This document shows positions 37,277 through 46,527 of a stretch of 64,000 bases of DNA, piece by piece. Location: assembly GCF_000971255.1 (NCBI RefSeq), contig NZ_BBMC01000003.1, forward strand, positions 124,001-188,000, read 5' to 3'. Numbering within the stretch: position 1 is the first letter of the stretch; each line of letters starts with the position of its first letter. The notes below the pieces were generated by a model. It had not been told where the DNA came from. It saw nothing but the letters and a program-made list of their open reading frames with translations, and made no database searches. The stretch is from Demequina rhizosphaerae (GTDB lineage Bacteria; Actinomycetota; Actinomycetes; Actinomycetales; Demequinaceae). The position numbers were made by a program, and so were the translations under genes.

Positions 37277-40177
37277 TCACGCGGCATCGCGACGATGCGC
37301 GGCGAACCACGCCGCGGCCTCGGCCCGGTTGGCGGCACCGATCTTCGCGAGGATCGCGGACACGTGGACGCTGGCCGTCTTGGACGCGATGTGGAGGCGC
37401 GTGCCGATCTGCGGGTTGGTCATGCCGGAGGCGACGAGCGCGAGCACCTCGCGCTCGCGGGCGGTGAGGGTGCCGAGCCCCGACGGCTCCGCGTCGCGGC
37501 GGGACATCGCCTCGCGGGCCCAGCGGCCGATGAGGGCGGCGCCCTCCTCGGGCGCCTCGCGCGCGACCCGGGCGAGCAGGTCGTCGGCCGTGCGCCGGTC
37601 GCCGTCGCGGCGCGCGGACAGTGCGAGCCGGAGCCGGGACTCGTGGAGGAGCCGGCGGGGCGGGCCGCCGGCCTCGCACGCGTCGACCGCGGCCCGCCAG
37701 GCGGCGGTGACGTCGTCCTCGGCGAGCAGCGCCGACGCGATCGCGGCCGTGTGCGCGGTGGCCGGGTGCGGCGGCTGCGCGTCGCGGATCTCGCGCACCC
37801 GGGCGTCGAGCTCCGCGTCGGCGTCGATGCGTGCGGCGCGTGCGGAGGCGATCGCGCGGCACGCCGCGAGCAGGAGCAGCGGCGTCGCCGACACCTCCCG
37901 CAGCGCCTCCGGGTGGAGCAGCCGCCGCGCGTCGGCCAGGGCGGCCTCGCGCAGACGCAGGGACTCGACGGGAGAGGCCTGCGCCGCGCGGGCGAGCGCG
38001 GCGTCGACGGTGAGCCCGGCCCAGTTGAAGGCGGCCTCGGCGTCGTCCTCGGGGCGCGCGACCAGCGGTTCCGCGCGGGCGAGCACCTCCTCGGCGGCGT
38101 CGAGGCGTCCGTCCCACAGCGCGGCCAGCGCCTCGAGCTCGAGCAGGAACTCCTCCCACCGCGGGGACTCGCCCCGCAGCAGCGCGGCCGAGCGGCGCAG
38201 GTGGGGGAGCGCCTCGTCCCCGCGGCCGGCGTTGACGAGCGCCTCCGCGACGTTCGCGGCGATGGGCGCGCCGATCGAGCGCTCGAGGCCCTCGTCGATC
38301 GCCTCCGTCAGGGCGGTGAGGCCGGCCTCGACCGCGTCGTCGTAGCGGCCGAGCCGGTTGAGGGTGTCGACCACGTTGGCCGTGGCGCAGCGTCCCCACA
38401 GCATCGCACCCCCGTCGACCTCGAGCGCCTCCCGGAGGTCGACCAGCGCGTCCTCGTAGCCGCCCTCGCGGCAGCGCACGACCGCGCGCTTGCACAGCGC
38501 CATCGACACCACCGCCGGGTCGGCGGACCGGGAGGCGAGGGCGACGCACGCGTCCGCGAGCGCGGCGGACTCCGGCGCGCCGGCGACGTGCGCGCGGGTC
38601 GCGAGCGCCTGCACGCGGTACGGCAGGGCGGCCGGGTCGTCGCGGTCGCCCAGCAGCGCCTCGAGCGGGGCGAGGTGCGCCGCGGCCGCGCCGTCGCCCA
38701 CGTGCTCCGCGGCGAGCGACATGGCGGCGGCGTGGAGGCGCGCCCGCTCGAGCTCGGCGCCGTCGTCGGGCGCGGCGGCGAGCGCGTGCTCGATCACGCG
38801 CATCGCGGCGCGGCCCTGGCCGGCGTCGCGGAGGTCCTCGGCCACCTGGCAGCGGACCGCGAGCTCGGACAGCCCCACGACGCCCTCGGGGTCGGTGGTC
38901 CGGTCCCACAGCTCGAGCAGCTGCTCGCCGAGTCGCGCGGCGGTCGCGACGGCGTACTCGCCCCGCGCGGCGTCGACGGCGACGACCGTCGCGGCGAACG
39001 CGCGGTCGAGGTCGTGGGCGGCGGCCCAGTGGTGCGCGGCGCCCGCCGCGAGCGCGGTGTCGCCGGCGTCGACGAGGCGCTGGAAGATCGCCGCGAACGT
39101 GCGGTGCGCGGCGACGCGCTCCCGCGGCAGCAGCTCGCCGTAGACGGCCTCGCGCAGCAGGGCGTGGTGGAAGGCCAGGGACTGCCCGTCGGCGCGCAGG
39201 GCGCCCGCGGCAAGCGCGTCGCGCAGCCCCCGCGAGAGGCTCTCCTCGTCGCCCGTCCACGCCTCGGCGAGCAGCGCATCGTCCACGCGCTCGCCGGCGA
39301 CGCTGAGCAGCCGCGCCACCTCCTGCGCCTCGGTGCCGAGGCGCTCGTAGCGTGCCAGCACGATGTCCTCGAGCGTGCCGCCGAGCGGACCGTCCGGTCC
39401 CAGCACGAGCTCCTCGACGTAGAGCGGGACACCCTCGGCGCGGGCGTGCACCGCGGCGACGGTGGCGGCGGGCGGCTCGGATCCCGTGAGCAGGCGGATC
39501 TGCTCGGCGACCTCGTGGCGCTCGAGCCTGCCCACGTCGAGCGTGCGGATCGCCCGGTTGCGCTCGAGCTCCGCGATGACGGCGCGGAGGGGGTGGCCGC
39601 GTGAGACGTCGTCGGCCCGGTACGTGAGGAGGAGCGTGAGCCGGCTCCCGCGCAGCGTCGCGGCGAGCGTGCGCACCATGGCGCGGGTCGCATCGTCCGC
39701 CCAGTGGAGGTCCTCGAGGACGAGCACGAGGTGACGGTCCGCGGAGAGGTGCTCGATGACGCGCTCGACGGCCTCGGAGACGAAGTCGGCCCCCGTCGGC
39801 GGGGGAGCGTCGCCGCCCTCGTCCAGCTCGGGGACGAGGCGGGCGAGCGTCGCGCGCACCCGGGCGCTGCCGGCCGCCTCGCCGAGCCCGACCACGCCCA
39901 CCTCGCACGCGAGCTCGTGCAGCAGGCGGCGGACCGCGCCGAACGGCGCCCCCACGGTCCCCGCGTCGACGCTGGCCCCGGTGGCGACCACCGTCGAGGG
40001 CATCGCGCGGGCGCGCGCCACGGCCTCCCTCACGAGCCGCGACTTGCCGATGCCGGCCTCGCCGCGGACGATCACCGCGGCGGGCTCGCCGCGGGATCCC
40101 GAGGCGAGGGCCTCGGCGAGGATGCCCATCTCGCTCTCGCGCCCCACGAGGCGCGGCGACTCTCGCATCTCGCTCAC
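37277..40177 (-). CDS. Large AAA/LuxR-type transcriptional regulator (LAL family)
   Basis: 966 residues. The N-terminal ATPase has Walker A GEAGIGKSRL (about 39-48) and Walker B LVLVLEDLHWADD. A long Ala-rich TPR-like helical region (about 320-880) follows. The C-terminal LuxR helix-turn-helix is LTAREREVLALVASGMTNPQIG...LHIASKTASVHVSAIL. The ligand is unknown; MalT is the best-known relative. The start is GTG 40177 or ATG 40168. It is divergent from the gene at 40402 and upstream of the symporter. Confidence 0.9.
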   Translation of the reverse strand: MSEMRESPRLVGRESEMGILAEALASGSRGEPAAVIVRGEAGIGKSRLVREAVARARAMPSTVVATGASVDAGTVGAPFGAVRRLLHELACEVGVVGLGEAAGSARVRATLARLVPELDEGGDAPPPTGADFVSEAVERVIEHLSADRHLVLVLEDLHWADDATRAMVRTLAATLRGSRLTLLLTYRADDVSRGHPLRAVIAELERNRAIRTLDVGRLERHEVAEQIRLLTGSEPPAATVAAVHARAEGVPLYVEELVLGPDGPLGGTLEDIVLARYERLGTEAQEVARLLSVAGERVDDALLAEAWTGDEESLSRGLRDALAAGALRADGQSLAFHHALLREAVYGELLPRERVAAHRTFAAIFQRLVDAGDTALAAGAAHHWAAAHDLDRAFAATVVAVDAARGEYAVATAARLGEQLLELWDRTTDPEGVVGLSELAVRCQVAEDLRDAGQGRAAMRVIEHALAAAPDDGAELERARLHAAAMSLAAEHVGDGAAAAHLAPLEALLGDRDDPAALPYRVQALATRAHVAGAPESAALADACVALASRSADPAVVSMALCKRAVVRCREGGYEDALVDLREALEVDGGAMLWGRCATANVVDTLNRLGRYDDAVEAGLTALTEAIDEGLERSIGAPIAANVAEALVNAGRGDEALPHLRRSAALLRGESPRWEEFLLELEALAALWDGRLDAAEEVLARAEPLVARPEDDAEAAFNWAGLTVDAALARAAQASPVESLRLREAALADARRLLHPEALREVSATPLLLLAACRAIASARAARIDADAELDARVREIRDAQPPHPATAHTAAIASALLAEDDVTAAWRAAVDACEAGGPPRRLLHESRLRLALSARRDGDRRTADDLLARVAREAPEEGAALIGRWAREAMSRRDAEPSGLGTLTAREREVLALVASGMTNPQIGTRLHIASKTASVHVSAILAKIGAANRAEAAAWFAAHRRDAA

Positions 40178-40361
40178 CTGGATCGCCGTCCCCGCGTGCG
40201 CGCGGCGACGCCCCCTGCGCCGCCGGGTCGGGCGAGGAGGTGCTGCGGCGGCCCGGACGGGAAGCGCCCCCCGCGTCCCGGCGCGTCGTGCGCCATGGGC
40301 TCATCGTCGCACCGCGACGCGCCTGGTGGAAGGGGCGATCGGGGCAGGAGGCGGCAGGCAG

Positions 40362-40367
40362 TAGCAT
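40362..40367 (+). promoter_or_regulatory. -10-like element (TAGCAT)
   Basis: TAGCAT stands 34 bases before the GTG at 40402, in the divergent region with the LAL regulator. Confidence 0.4.
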
Positions 40368-40401
40368 CGTGCCGTCCGACCCGACCCCGAGGAGTGCCAC
40401 C

Positions 40402-40758
40402 GTGACCGTCCTTCGCTACGCCCTGCTGGTGCTCCACTTCGTGGGCCTAGCCGCGATCCTCGGCCCCGCCCTCGAGCAGCTCAAGGCCGACACCAAGCGG
40501 ATCACTATGGTGATGGTCTGGGGTGCGCGGGCGCAGCTGCTCACCGGCCTGGGCCTCGTCGCGCTCGCGGAGATCCGCGCCGGCCAGGTGGACGACTTCG
40601 AGGTCGACCACGTCAAGATCGCGGTCAAGCTGCTCGTCGCGCTCGCGATCGTCGGCATCGCGGAGGCCACGCGCAAGCGCGAGAACCCCGTCACGCCCTT
40701 CTGGATCGTCTCCGGCCTGACGCTCGTCAACATCGTCGTGGCCGTCGCATGGCGCTGA
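40402..40758 (+). CDS. Small integral membrane protein, function unknown
   Basis: 118 residues with four likely membrane helices (about 3-20, 38-56, 70-86, 97-116) and a short polar loop with GQVDDFEVDH. GAGGAG stands eight bases before the GTG. It resembles actinobacterial hypothetical Fe-S-oxidoreductase-like membrane proteins only in size and is not recognised further. The GNAT gene follows after one base, so the two form an operon. Confidence 0.75.
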   Translation: MTVLRYALLVLHFVGLAAILGPALEQLKADTKRITMVMVWGARAQLLTGLGLVALAEIRAGQVDDFEVDHVKIAVKLLVALAIVGIAEATRKRENPVTPFWIVSGLTLVNIVVAVAWR

Positions 40759-40759
40759 C

Positions 40760-41242
40760 GTGATCGAGGTCCGCCCTGCCGTCACGGCGGACGCCGCCGA
40801 GATCGTCCACCTCGGCGCGCTCATGTACAAGGCGGTGGGCGCCAAGCCCACGCCCACATGGGCGGTGGAGTCGACGCGCATGGTGCGCGAGCGGCTCGAC
40901 AAGGACCTCTTCGGCATGGTGATCGACGCCCCCGAGGGCGGCCTGGCGGCCTGCGGGCTCGTCAACGTCGCGCCCCGGCTCGCACGCCCCGGCGCGGATG
41001 CGCACCAGATGGGCTACATCCAGTGGGTGTCGACCGCGCCGCAGCACCAGCGCAAGGGCTACGCCCGGGCGATCATGGAGGCGCTGCTCGACGAGACCGA
41101 CCGGCGCGGCATTGAAGTGGTCGAGCTCCACGCGAGCCCGGCCGGACTGCACCTCTACCAGGACCTCGGCTTCTTCATCAAGCACGACAACGTGGCGATG
41201 TCCTCGGTGCGCCGCCGCCCGCGCGGGCAGGGACCGGCCTAG
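40760..41242 (+). CDS. GNAT-family N-acetyltransferase
   Basis: 160 residues. The acetyl-CoA motif A is VSTAPQHQRKGYARAIMEAL (core QRKGYARAIM), followed by VVELHASPAGLHLYQDLGF. The substrate is unknown. It is coupled to the preceding membrane-protein gene (stop and GTG separated by one base). Its stop overlaps the stop of the convergent TspO-like gene by two bases. Confidence 0.85.
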   Translation: MIEVRPAVTADAAEIVHLGALMYKAVGAKPTPTWAVESTRMVRERLDKDLFGMVIDAPEGGLAACGLVNVAPRLARPGADAHQMGYIQWVSTAPQHQRKGYARAIMEALLDETDRRGIEVVELHASPAGLHLYQDLGFFIKHDNVAMSSVRRRPRGQGPA

Positions 41243-42087
41243 CCGCGCTCCCGCTGGTGGCGCGCCCACCGCAGCACGCGCACGTGGGTGGCGACGGTCG
41301 TGACGGCCGTGGTGAGCACGATGGCGCCGGCGGCGCCGATCGCGGTCCACCCGACGATCGTGTCCTCGGGGGTGCCGTGGAGCCGGCCCTCTCCGATCCA
41401 GGCGAGGCCCCACGCGAGGGTGGCCGTGGTGGTCCACGCGAGCACGGGGGAGATCGACAGGTCGCGGACCATCGCGATGCCGAGGAAGCCCGTGGCGACC
41501 AGGACGCCGACCGCGACCGGCATGCCGTCGCCCGGGTCGCTGCCCAGCCACCACGCGGCGACGGCGGTGATGTTGGCGACGGTCGCGACCGTGGCCCAGC
41601 CGAGGTAGAGCCCGACGGGGGCGTCCGACACGGCGGCGACGAGGAACGACGCGGGGCGTGCGCGGCACAGCCGCGCGGCCGCGAAGCCGAGCGCGACGAG
41701 GATCGCCGCGAGCACGCCGACGGACGCCGCGAGCCATTCGCGCTGGACCACGTAGATCCACGCGGCGTTGAGCACCATCGCGGCGAGCACGGGCCACGCG
41801 ATGCCCCGGAGGCGGGGGCTGGAGCCGAGCGTCGGCAGGGCCTGGACCACGGCGAACACGGCGAGCGCCGCGTAGATCACGGACCACACGCCGAAGGCGG
41901 GGGTGGCGGGCGCGAGCAGCGTCGCGTCCGAGGCGAGGACGCCGTCCGCCGCCTCCTCGATCGGGGTGCCGCCGAAGGCACCCGATCCCCACGCCGCGCC
42001 GACGATCGCCAGCACCGCCCCGATCGCCACCAGGGCGCGTTGCGCCACGCCCCAGGGCGAGATCTCCCGCTCCACCGTCATCGTCAC
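41239..42087 (-). CDS. TspO/MBR-like tryptophan-rich membrane protein
   Basis: 282 residues with about eight membrane helices, longer than the five-helix TspO core (about 160). TspO-like segments are PAFGVWSVIYAAL, LNAAWIYVVQREW and GLYLGWATVATVANITA. Ligands of the family include porphyrins, but the role here is not shown. The GTG at 42087 has AAGGGG at a good distance; an ATG at 42081 is the alternative. Confidence 0.78.
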   Translation of the reverse strand: MTMTVEREISPWGVAQRALVAIGAVLAIVGAAWGSGAFGGTPIEEAADGVLASDATLLAPATPAFGVWSVIYAALAVFAVVQALPTLGSSPRLRGIAWPVLAAMVLNAAWIYVVQREWLAASVGVLAAILVALGFAAARLCRARPASFLVAAVSDAPVGLYLGWATVATVANITAVAAWWLGSDPGDGMPVAVGVLVATGFLGIAMVRDLSISPVLAWTTTATLAWGLAWIGEGRLHGTPEDTIVGWTAIGAAGAIVLTTAVTTVATHVRVLRWARHQRERG

Positions 42088-42181
42088 TTGGGCCCCTTCC
42101 TGCCAGGGCTAACGCTCCCACGTCCGCATTTCATCCGCACGCTCAGCGGTGCGGCGGCGCGTCGCCGTCGGACGGCCCAAC

Positions 42182-42187
42182 TAGGAT
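42182..42187 (+). promoter_or_regulatory. -10 element (TAGGAT) of leaderless parE
   Basis: TAGGAT stands seven bases before GTG 42195. The ATG at 42186 overlaps the element and is unlikely to be the start. Confidence 0.55.
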
Positions 42188-42194
42188 GTCCGCC

Positions 42195-44291
42195 GTGGCG
42201 AACGACTACTCCGCTAGGCACCTGTCCGTCCTCGAGGGCCTCGAGGCGGTGCGCAAGCGACCCGGCATGTACATCGGCACCACGGACTCGCGGGGCCTCA
42301 TGCACTGCCTGTGGGAGATCATCGACAACTCCGTGGACGAGGCCCTCGGCGGCTTCGGCGACCGGATCGAGATCGTGCTGCACCCCGACGACTCGGTGGA
42401 GGTGCGCGACTTCGGCCGCGGCATCCCCGTCGACGTCGAGCCCAAGACCGGGCTCACCGGCGTCGAGGTCGTCATGACCAAGCTCCACGCGGGCGGCAAG
42501 TTCGGCGGCGGCTCGTACGCCGCGTCGGGCGGCCTCCACGGCGTCGGCGCCTCGGTGGTGAACGCGCTGTCCGAGCGGCTCGACGTGTGGGTCGACCGCG
42601 GCGGCAAGACCCACCACATGGGCTTCCGCCGGGGCGAGCCCGGCTACTTCAAGGACCCGGCCAGCGGCCCGGTCCCGGACGCGGACTTCGTGCCCTTCGT
42701 CACGGGCTCCGAGCTCGCGATCGTCGGCAAGGTGGCCAAGGCCCGCACCGGCACCCGGATCCGGTACTGGGCGGACCGTCAGATCTTCAACAAGACCGCA
42801 TCGTTCACGTACGACGATCTGCTCGTGCGCGCCCGCCAGACCGCGTTCCTCGTGCCCGGGCTCACGCTCGTCGTGCGCGACGAGCGCAACCCGGCCGAGC
42901 CGCACGAGGAGGAGTTCCGCTACGAGGGCGGCGCCCGCGACTTCGTCGACTTCATCGCCTCGGACGCGGCCGTCACCGACACGTGGGAGCTCACCGGTGA
43001 GGGCACGTACACGGAGACCGTCCCGGTCCTCAAGCCGAACGGCCACCTCGTGTCCGAGGAGGTCGAGCGCGAGTGCCGCGTCGACGTGGCGCTGCGCTGG
43101 GGCACCGGCTACGAGACCGAGACCCGGTCCTTCGTCAACATCATCTCGACGCCCAAGGGCGGCACCCACCTGGCCGGCTTCGAGGCCGGCCTGGTCAAGG
43201 TGCTGCGCGCGCAGATCGCCGCGAACGCGCGGCGCCTCAAGCTCACCGGCAAGGACGGCGCCGAGCGCATCGAGAAGGACGACATCATGGCGGGCCTCAC
43301 CGCGGTGGTGACGGTCCGGATCCCCGAGCCGCAGTTCGAGGGCCAGACCAAGGAGGTGCTCGGCACCGGACCCGTGCGCGGCATCGTCGCCAAGGTGGTC
43401 GAGCAGGAGCTCACCGCGATCCTCACGTCGAGCAAGCGCGACACGAAGGCGCAGGCCAACACCGTCCTCGAGAAGGTCGTCGCCGAGATGCGAGCCCGCG
43501 TGGCCGCACGCAAGCAGAAGGAGATCTCGCGCCGCAAGAACGCGCTCGAGACCTCCTCGCTGCCCGCGAAGCTCGCGGACTGCCGCTCCAACGACGTCGA
43601 GCAGTCCGAGCTGTTCATCGTCGAGGGCGACTCGGCGCTCGGCACCGCGAAGCTCGCGCGACGCTCCGACTTCCAGGCGCTGCTGCCCATCCGCGGCAAG
43701 ATCCTCAACGTGCAGAAGGCGTCCGTCACGGACATGCTGCACAACGCCGAGTGCGCGTCGATCATCCAGGTCGTCGGCGCGGGCTCGGGCCGCACGTTCG
43801 ACCTCGAGGCCGCGCGCTACGGCAAGATCATCCTCATGACGGACGCGGACGTCGACGGCGCCCACATCCGCACCCTGCTGCTCACGCTGTTCTTCCGCTA
43901 CATGCGCCCCCTCGTCGACGCGGGCCGCGTGTTCGCCGCCGTGCCGCCGCTGCACCGCGTCGAGGTCTCCGGCTCCGCGCGCCGCGAGAAGGAGTACATC
44001 TACACGTACTCCGAGAAGGAGCTCCAGGAGACGCTGCGCGACCTCAAGCGCGCGGGCCGCAAGTACAAGGAGGACATCCAGCGCTACAAGGGCCTGGGTG
44101 AGATGGACGCGGACCAGCTCGCGGAGACCACCATGGACCCCGGGCACCGCACGCTGCGCCGCGTCACCAGCGCGGATGCCGCGGCGGCGGAGCGCGTGTT
44201 CGAGCTGCTCATGGGCAACGACGTCGCGCCGCGACGGGACTTCATCATCGCGGGCGCCGCCTCGCTCGACCACTCGCGGATCGACGCATGA
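42195..44291 (+). CDS. parE: DNA topoisomerase IV subunit B (GyrB/ParE type)
   Basis: 698 residues. The GHKL ATPase domain has EIIDNSVDEALGG, DFGRGIPVD and GGLHGVGASVVNALS. The transducer domain follows, and the Toprim domain has LFIVEGDSALGTAK and MTDADVDGAHIRTLL. C-terminal GyrB motif RYKGLGEMDADQLAETTMDP is present (core KGLGEMDADQL). It lies close to a GyrA/ParC-type gene (48013-50457) and the principal sigma factor, as topoisomerase IV genes do in Micrococcales. The distinction from gyrase B rests on this context. Confidence 0.88.
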   Translation: MANDYSARHLSVLEGLEAVRKRPGMYIGTTDSRGLMHCLWEIIDNSVDEALGGFGDRIEIVLHPDDSVEVRDFGRGIPVDVEPKTGLTGVEVVMTKLHAGGKFGGGSYAASGGLHGVGASVVNALSERLDVWVDRGGKTHHMGFRRGEPGYFKDPASGPVPDADFVPFVTGSELAIVGKVAKARTGTRIRYWADRQIFNKTASFTYDDLLVRARQTAFLVPGLTLVVRDERNPAEPHEEEFRYEGGARDFVDFIASDAAVTDTWELTGEGTYTETVPVLKPNGHLVSEEVERECRVDVALRWGTGYETETRSFVNIISTPKGGTHLAGFEAGLVKVLRAQIAANARRLKLTGKDGAERIEKDDIMAGLTAVVTVRIPEPQFEGQTKEVLGTGPVRGIVAKVVEQELTAILTSSKRDTKAQANTVLEKVVAEMRARVAARKQKEISRRKNALETSSLPAKLADCRSNDVEQSELFIVEGDSALGTAKLARRSDFQALLPIRGKILNVQKASVTDMLHNAECASIIQVVGAGSGRTFDLEAARYGKIILMTDADVDGAHIRTLLLTLFFRYMRPLVDAGRVFAAVPPLHRVEVSGSARREKEYIYTYSEKELQETLRDLKRAGRKYKEDIQRYKGLGEMDADQLAETTMDPGHRTLRRVTSADAAAAERVFELLMGNDVAPRRDFIIAGAASLDHSRIDA

Positions 44292-44737
44292 GCGGCCTGC
44301 CGGGCCGGGCGCCCGAGAGCCACGAGGGCGCGCCGCCGTGCCCCGTCCACCCCTACGGCTTCCACGCCCGGCCGCGTGTGCGGCCGGCGGGGAGCGCGAG
44401 CGTCTTCCGAGACGCGTCGCCGATCGGCCTCCCCGCGCGCTGCCCGCAGCTCGAGCACGAGCTCGACGAGGCGGACCGTGAGGTCGACTTCATCGACGAG
44501 CTGTGGATGCGCGAGCGCGCCGCCCGCGGCTTCGGGCTCACGCTCCTGGGGGTCGCGCTCGTCGCGGCAGTCGTGGCGGGGCTGGTCCTCGGCTCGGCCG
44601 GGACCGGTGCGGTTGTCGCATCGGTGCTGGTCGGGGGAGCGGTCGTGGTCGGCCTCGACCGGGCCGACCGTGCGATCCACCGCGAGCGCCTCCGTCGCGT
44701 GCGCGACTGGCACCGCCGCGTCGGCACGCCGCGCTAG
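44288..44737 (+). CDS. Two-helix membrane protein, function unknown
   Basis: 149 residues, not recognised. A Pro/His/Arg-rich N-terminus (about 1-50) and an acidic helix (LEHELDEADREVDFIDELW, core ELDEADREVDF) are followed by two membrane helices (about 80-98 and 103-122) and a basic tail. It overlaps the parE stop by four bases (ATGA), so it is translated with parE. Confidence 0.72.
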   Translation: MSGLPGRAPESHEGAPPCPVHPYGFHARPRVRPAGSASVFRDASPIGLPARCPQLEHELDEADREVDFIDELWMRERAARGFGLTLLGVALVAAVVAGLVLGSAGTGAVVASVLVGGAVVVGLDRADRAIHRERLRRVRDWHRRVGTPR

Positions 44738-44848
44738 CCGCCCGTCCGCCGGGTCCCGGCGGTCCTTTGCCACAATGATTGTCTGAAGTCCCCCCGACCA
44801 GAGATGGCGCCGGCACCGAGCCGCCGTGCCGACGACCAGAGGGATGAG

Positions 44849-46135
44849 ATGGCCGACGAACGTGTGAACCCCCGGGACCCCGAGCACTCGCTCGAGCCCG
44901 TCGGACTCATCCAGCAGTCCGGGGCCATCCTCCGCGTCGGCCGCATGATGCTGGCGGCGGGCACCGCGAGCTACCGCGTCAAGGAGGCGATGGCGGCCGT
45001 CGCCCACGCGCTCGGTATCGACCGGCACACCGCGGCGGTGACCCTCACGGAGATCACGGCGACCACGCATCGCGGCTCGATCTTCCGCACCGAGGTGACG
45101 GAGGTGCGCCGCTTCGGCGTCAACGCCGAGCGCATCGCGCTGCTCGACGACTTCCGCACCGCGATCCCGGAGCGCACCACCGTCGACGAGGTGCACGCGG
45201 CGCTCGACCGGATCGAGACCAAGCCCGCGCTCTACCACCCGGCCGTCAACGCGCTCTCCGCCGGCGCCGCCTGCGCGGCCTTCGCGGTGCTCAACAACGC
45301 CCGGCCGCTCGAGGTGCTCGCGGTGCTGGGCGCCGCCACCGGCGGCCAGTTCCTGCGCCGGGCCCTCGCGCATCGTTCCTTCAACCCCTTCGGCACGACG
45401 ATGGCCGCCGCGGCGCTCGCCTGCGGCCTGTACCTCGCGTCCGTCGCGCTCTACGGGATCTTCGGCGCCGCGGTCGACGTCCACGCGTCCGGCTACATCG
45501 CGTGCACGCTGTTCCTCCTGCCCGGGTTCCCGCTCATCACCGCGGCCCTCGACCTCGCGAAGCTGGACTTCTCCGCGGGGATATCGCGCCTGGTGTTCGC
45601 CACGATGATGATCGTGGGGGCGGCGCTGTCGGTGTGGGCCATGACGCTGATCGGCGCGCTCGACACCAGCACGCGGGAGCCGATCCCGCTCGACCCGGTG
45701 CCGCACTACGCGATGATGGCGGTCGCGAGCCTGGTCGGCGTGCTCGGCTTCGCGCTCATGTTCAACTCGCCGATGCGCATGGCGCTGTCCGCCGCGCTCA
45801 TCGGGATGGTGTCGAACACCGCGCGCCTGCTGCTCATCGACAACGGCGTGATCATCCAGATGGCGACCGTGCTCGCGTGCGTGCTCGTCGGGGTCCTCGC
45901 CGCGGCGGCCGCGCCGCGCACCCCGTCGCCCATCATCACCCTCCAGGTGCCGGCCGTGCTCGTGATGATCCCCGGCGTGCTCGCGTTCCAGTCCGTCGTC
46001 AGCCTCAACCAGGGCGACTACAACGCCACCATCGGGTCGATCCTGCAGGTCGTCCTCATCGTGCTGTCGATCCTGGTAGGACTGGTGATCGGGAAGCTCA
46101 TCACCGACCCCAAGTGGGCGTTCGACCAGTCCTGA
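44849..46135 (+). CDS. Threonine/serine exporter family protein (ThrE)
   Basis: 428 residues. The N-terminal DUF1212 domain (about 20-260) begins LRVGRMMLAAGTASYRVKEAM. The C-terminal DUF3815-like domain ends with LVIGKLITDPKWAFDQS (core LVIGKLITDPKW), with about ten membrane helices in total. ThrE of corynebacteria exports threonine and serine. The ATG at 44849 has AGAGGG upstream; CACAAT (44771) may be the -10 element. Two genes of unknown function follow closely on the same strand. Confidence 0.9.
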   Translation: MADERVNPRDPEHSLEPVGLIQQSGAILRVGRMMLAAGTASYRVKEAMAAVAHALGIDRHTAAVTLTEITATTHRGSIFRTEVTEVRRFGVNAERIALLDDFRTAIPERTTVDEVHAALDRIETKPALYHPAVNALSAGAACAAFAVLNNARPLEVLAVLGAATGGQFLRRALAHRSFNPFGTTMAAAALACGLYLASVALYGIFGAAVDVHASGYIACTLFLLPGFPLITAALDLAKLDFSAGISRLVFATMMIVGAALSVWAMTLIGALDTSTREPIPLDPVPHYAMMAVASLVGVLGFALMFNSPMRMALSAALIGMVSNTARLLLIDNGVIIQMATVLACVLVGVLAAAAAPRTPSPIITLQVPAVLVMIPGVLAFQSVVSLNQGDYNATIGSILQVVLIVLSILVGLVIGKLITDPKWAFDQS

Positions 46136-46167
46136 GGCGGCGCGCGGCGCCGGGAGCGGAGGGCACA

Positions 46168-46527
46168 GTGGGACCGTCGGGCTATCGCCGCATCGATCCG
46201 GCACTGCCGTGGATGGGCCGCAGCGTGCTGGGCCCGCGGCGCCTCACGGCGGACGATGCGCGGGCCGTCATGGCCGGCGACGACCCGGTCGCGCTCGGCC
46301 TGATGCTCGCGTACGCGCGCTCGTACGCCGGGGCCCTCGGGGGCGTGGTCCAGGGGCTCGCGGGTGCGGCGGCGCTGACGCTCGCGGGACGCCGCCGCGA
46401 GGCCGCGTGGGTCGCCGCGATGGCCGGCGGCTCGGCCCTCGTGGTGGTGGAGACCCGGCGGCGGGCGCGGCAGTGGGAGGCGGTCGTCGAGACCCGGCTC
46501 GCGCAGCTCGCGGGGGGTGCGGCGTGA
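46168..46527 (+). CDS. Small protein with hydrophobic core, function unknown
   Basis: 119 residues, not recognised. A central Ala/Gly/Val-rich region (about 42-92) could form two membrane helices; the N-terminus has GRSVLGPRRLTADDARAV. GGAGGG stands four bases before the GTG. The stop overlaps the next gene's GTG by four bases, so the two are coupled. Confidence 0.6.
   Translation: MGPSGYRRIDPALPWMGRSVLGPRRLTADDARAVMAGDDPVALGLMLAYARSYAGALGGVVQGLAGAAALTLAGRRREAAWVAAMAGGSALVVVETRRRARQWEAVVETRLAQLAGGAA

Noticed and set aside
37185-40400. 1071-codon minus-strand frame overlapping the LAL regulator
   Set aside because: The frame at 37277-40177 carries Walker and LuxR motifs; this one is an Arg-rich shadow frame of the same strand.
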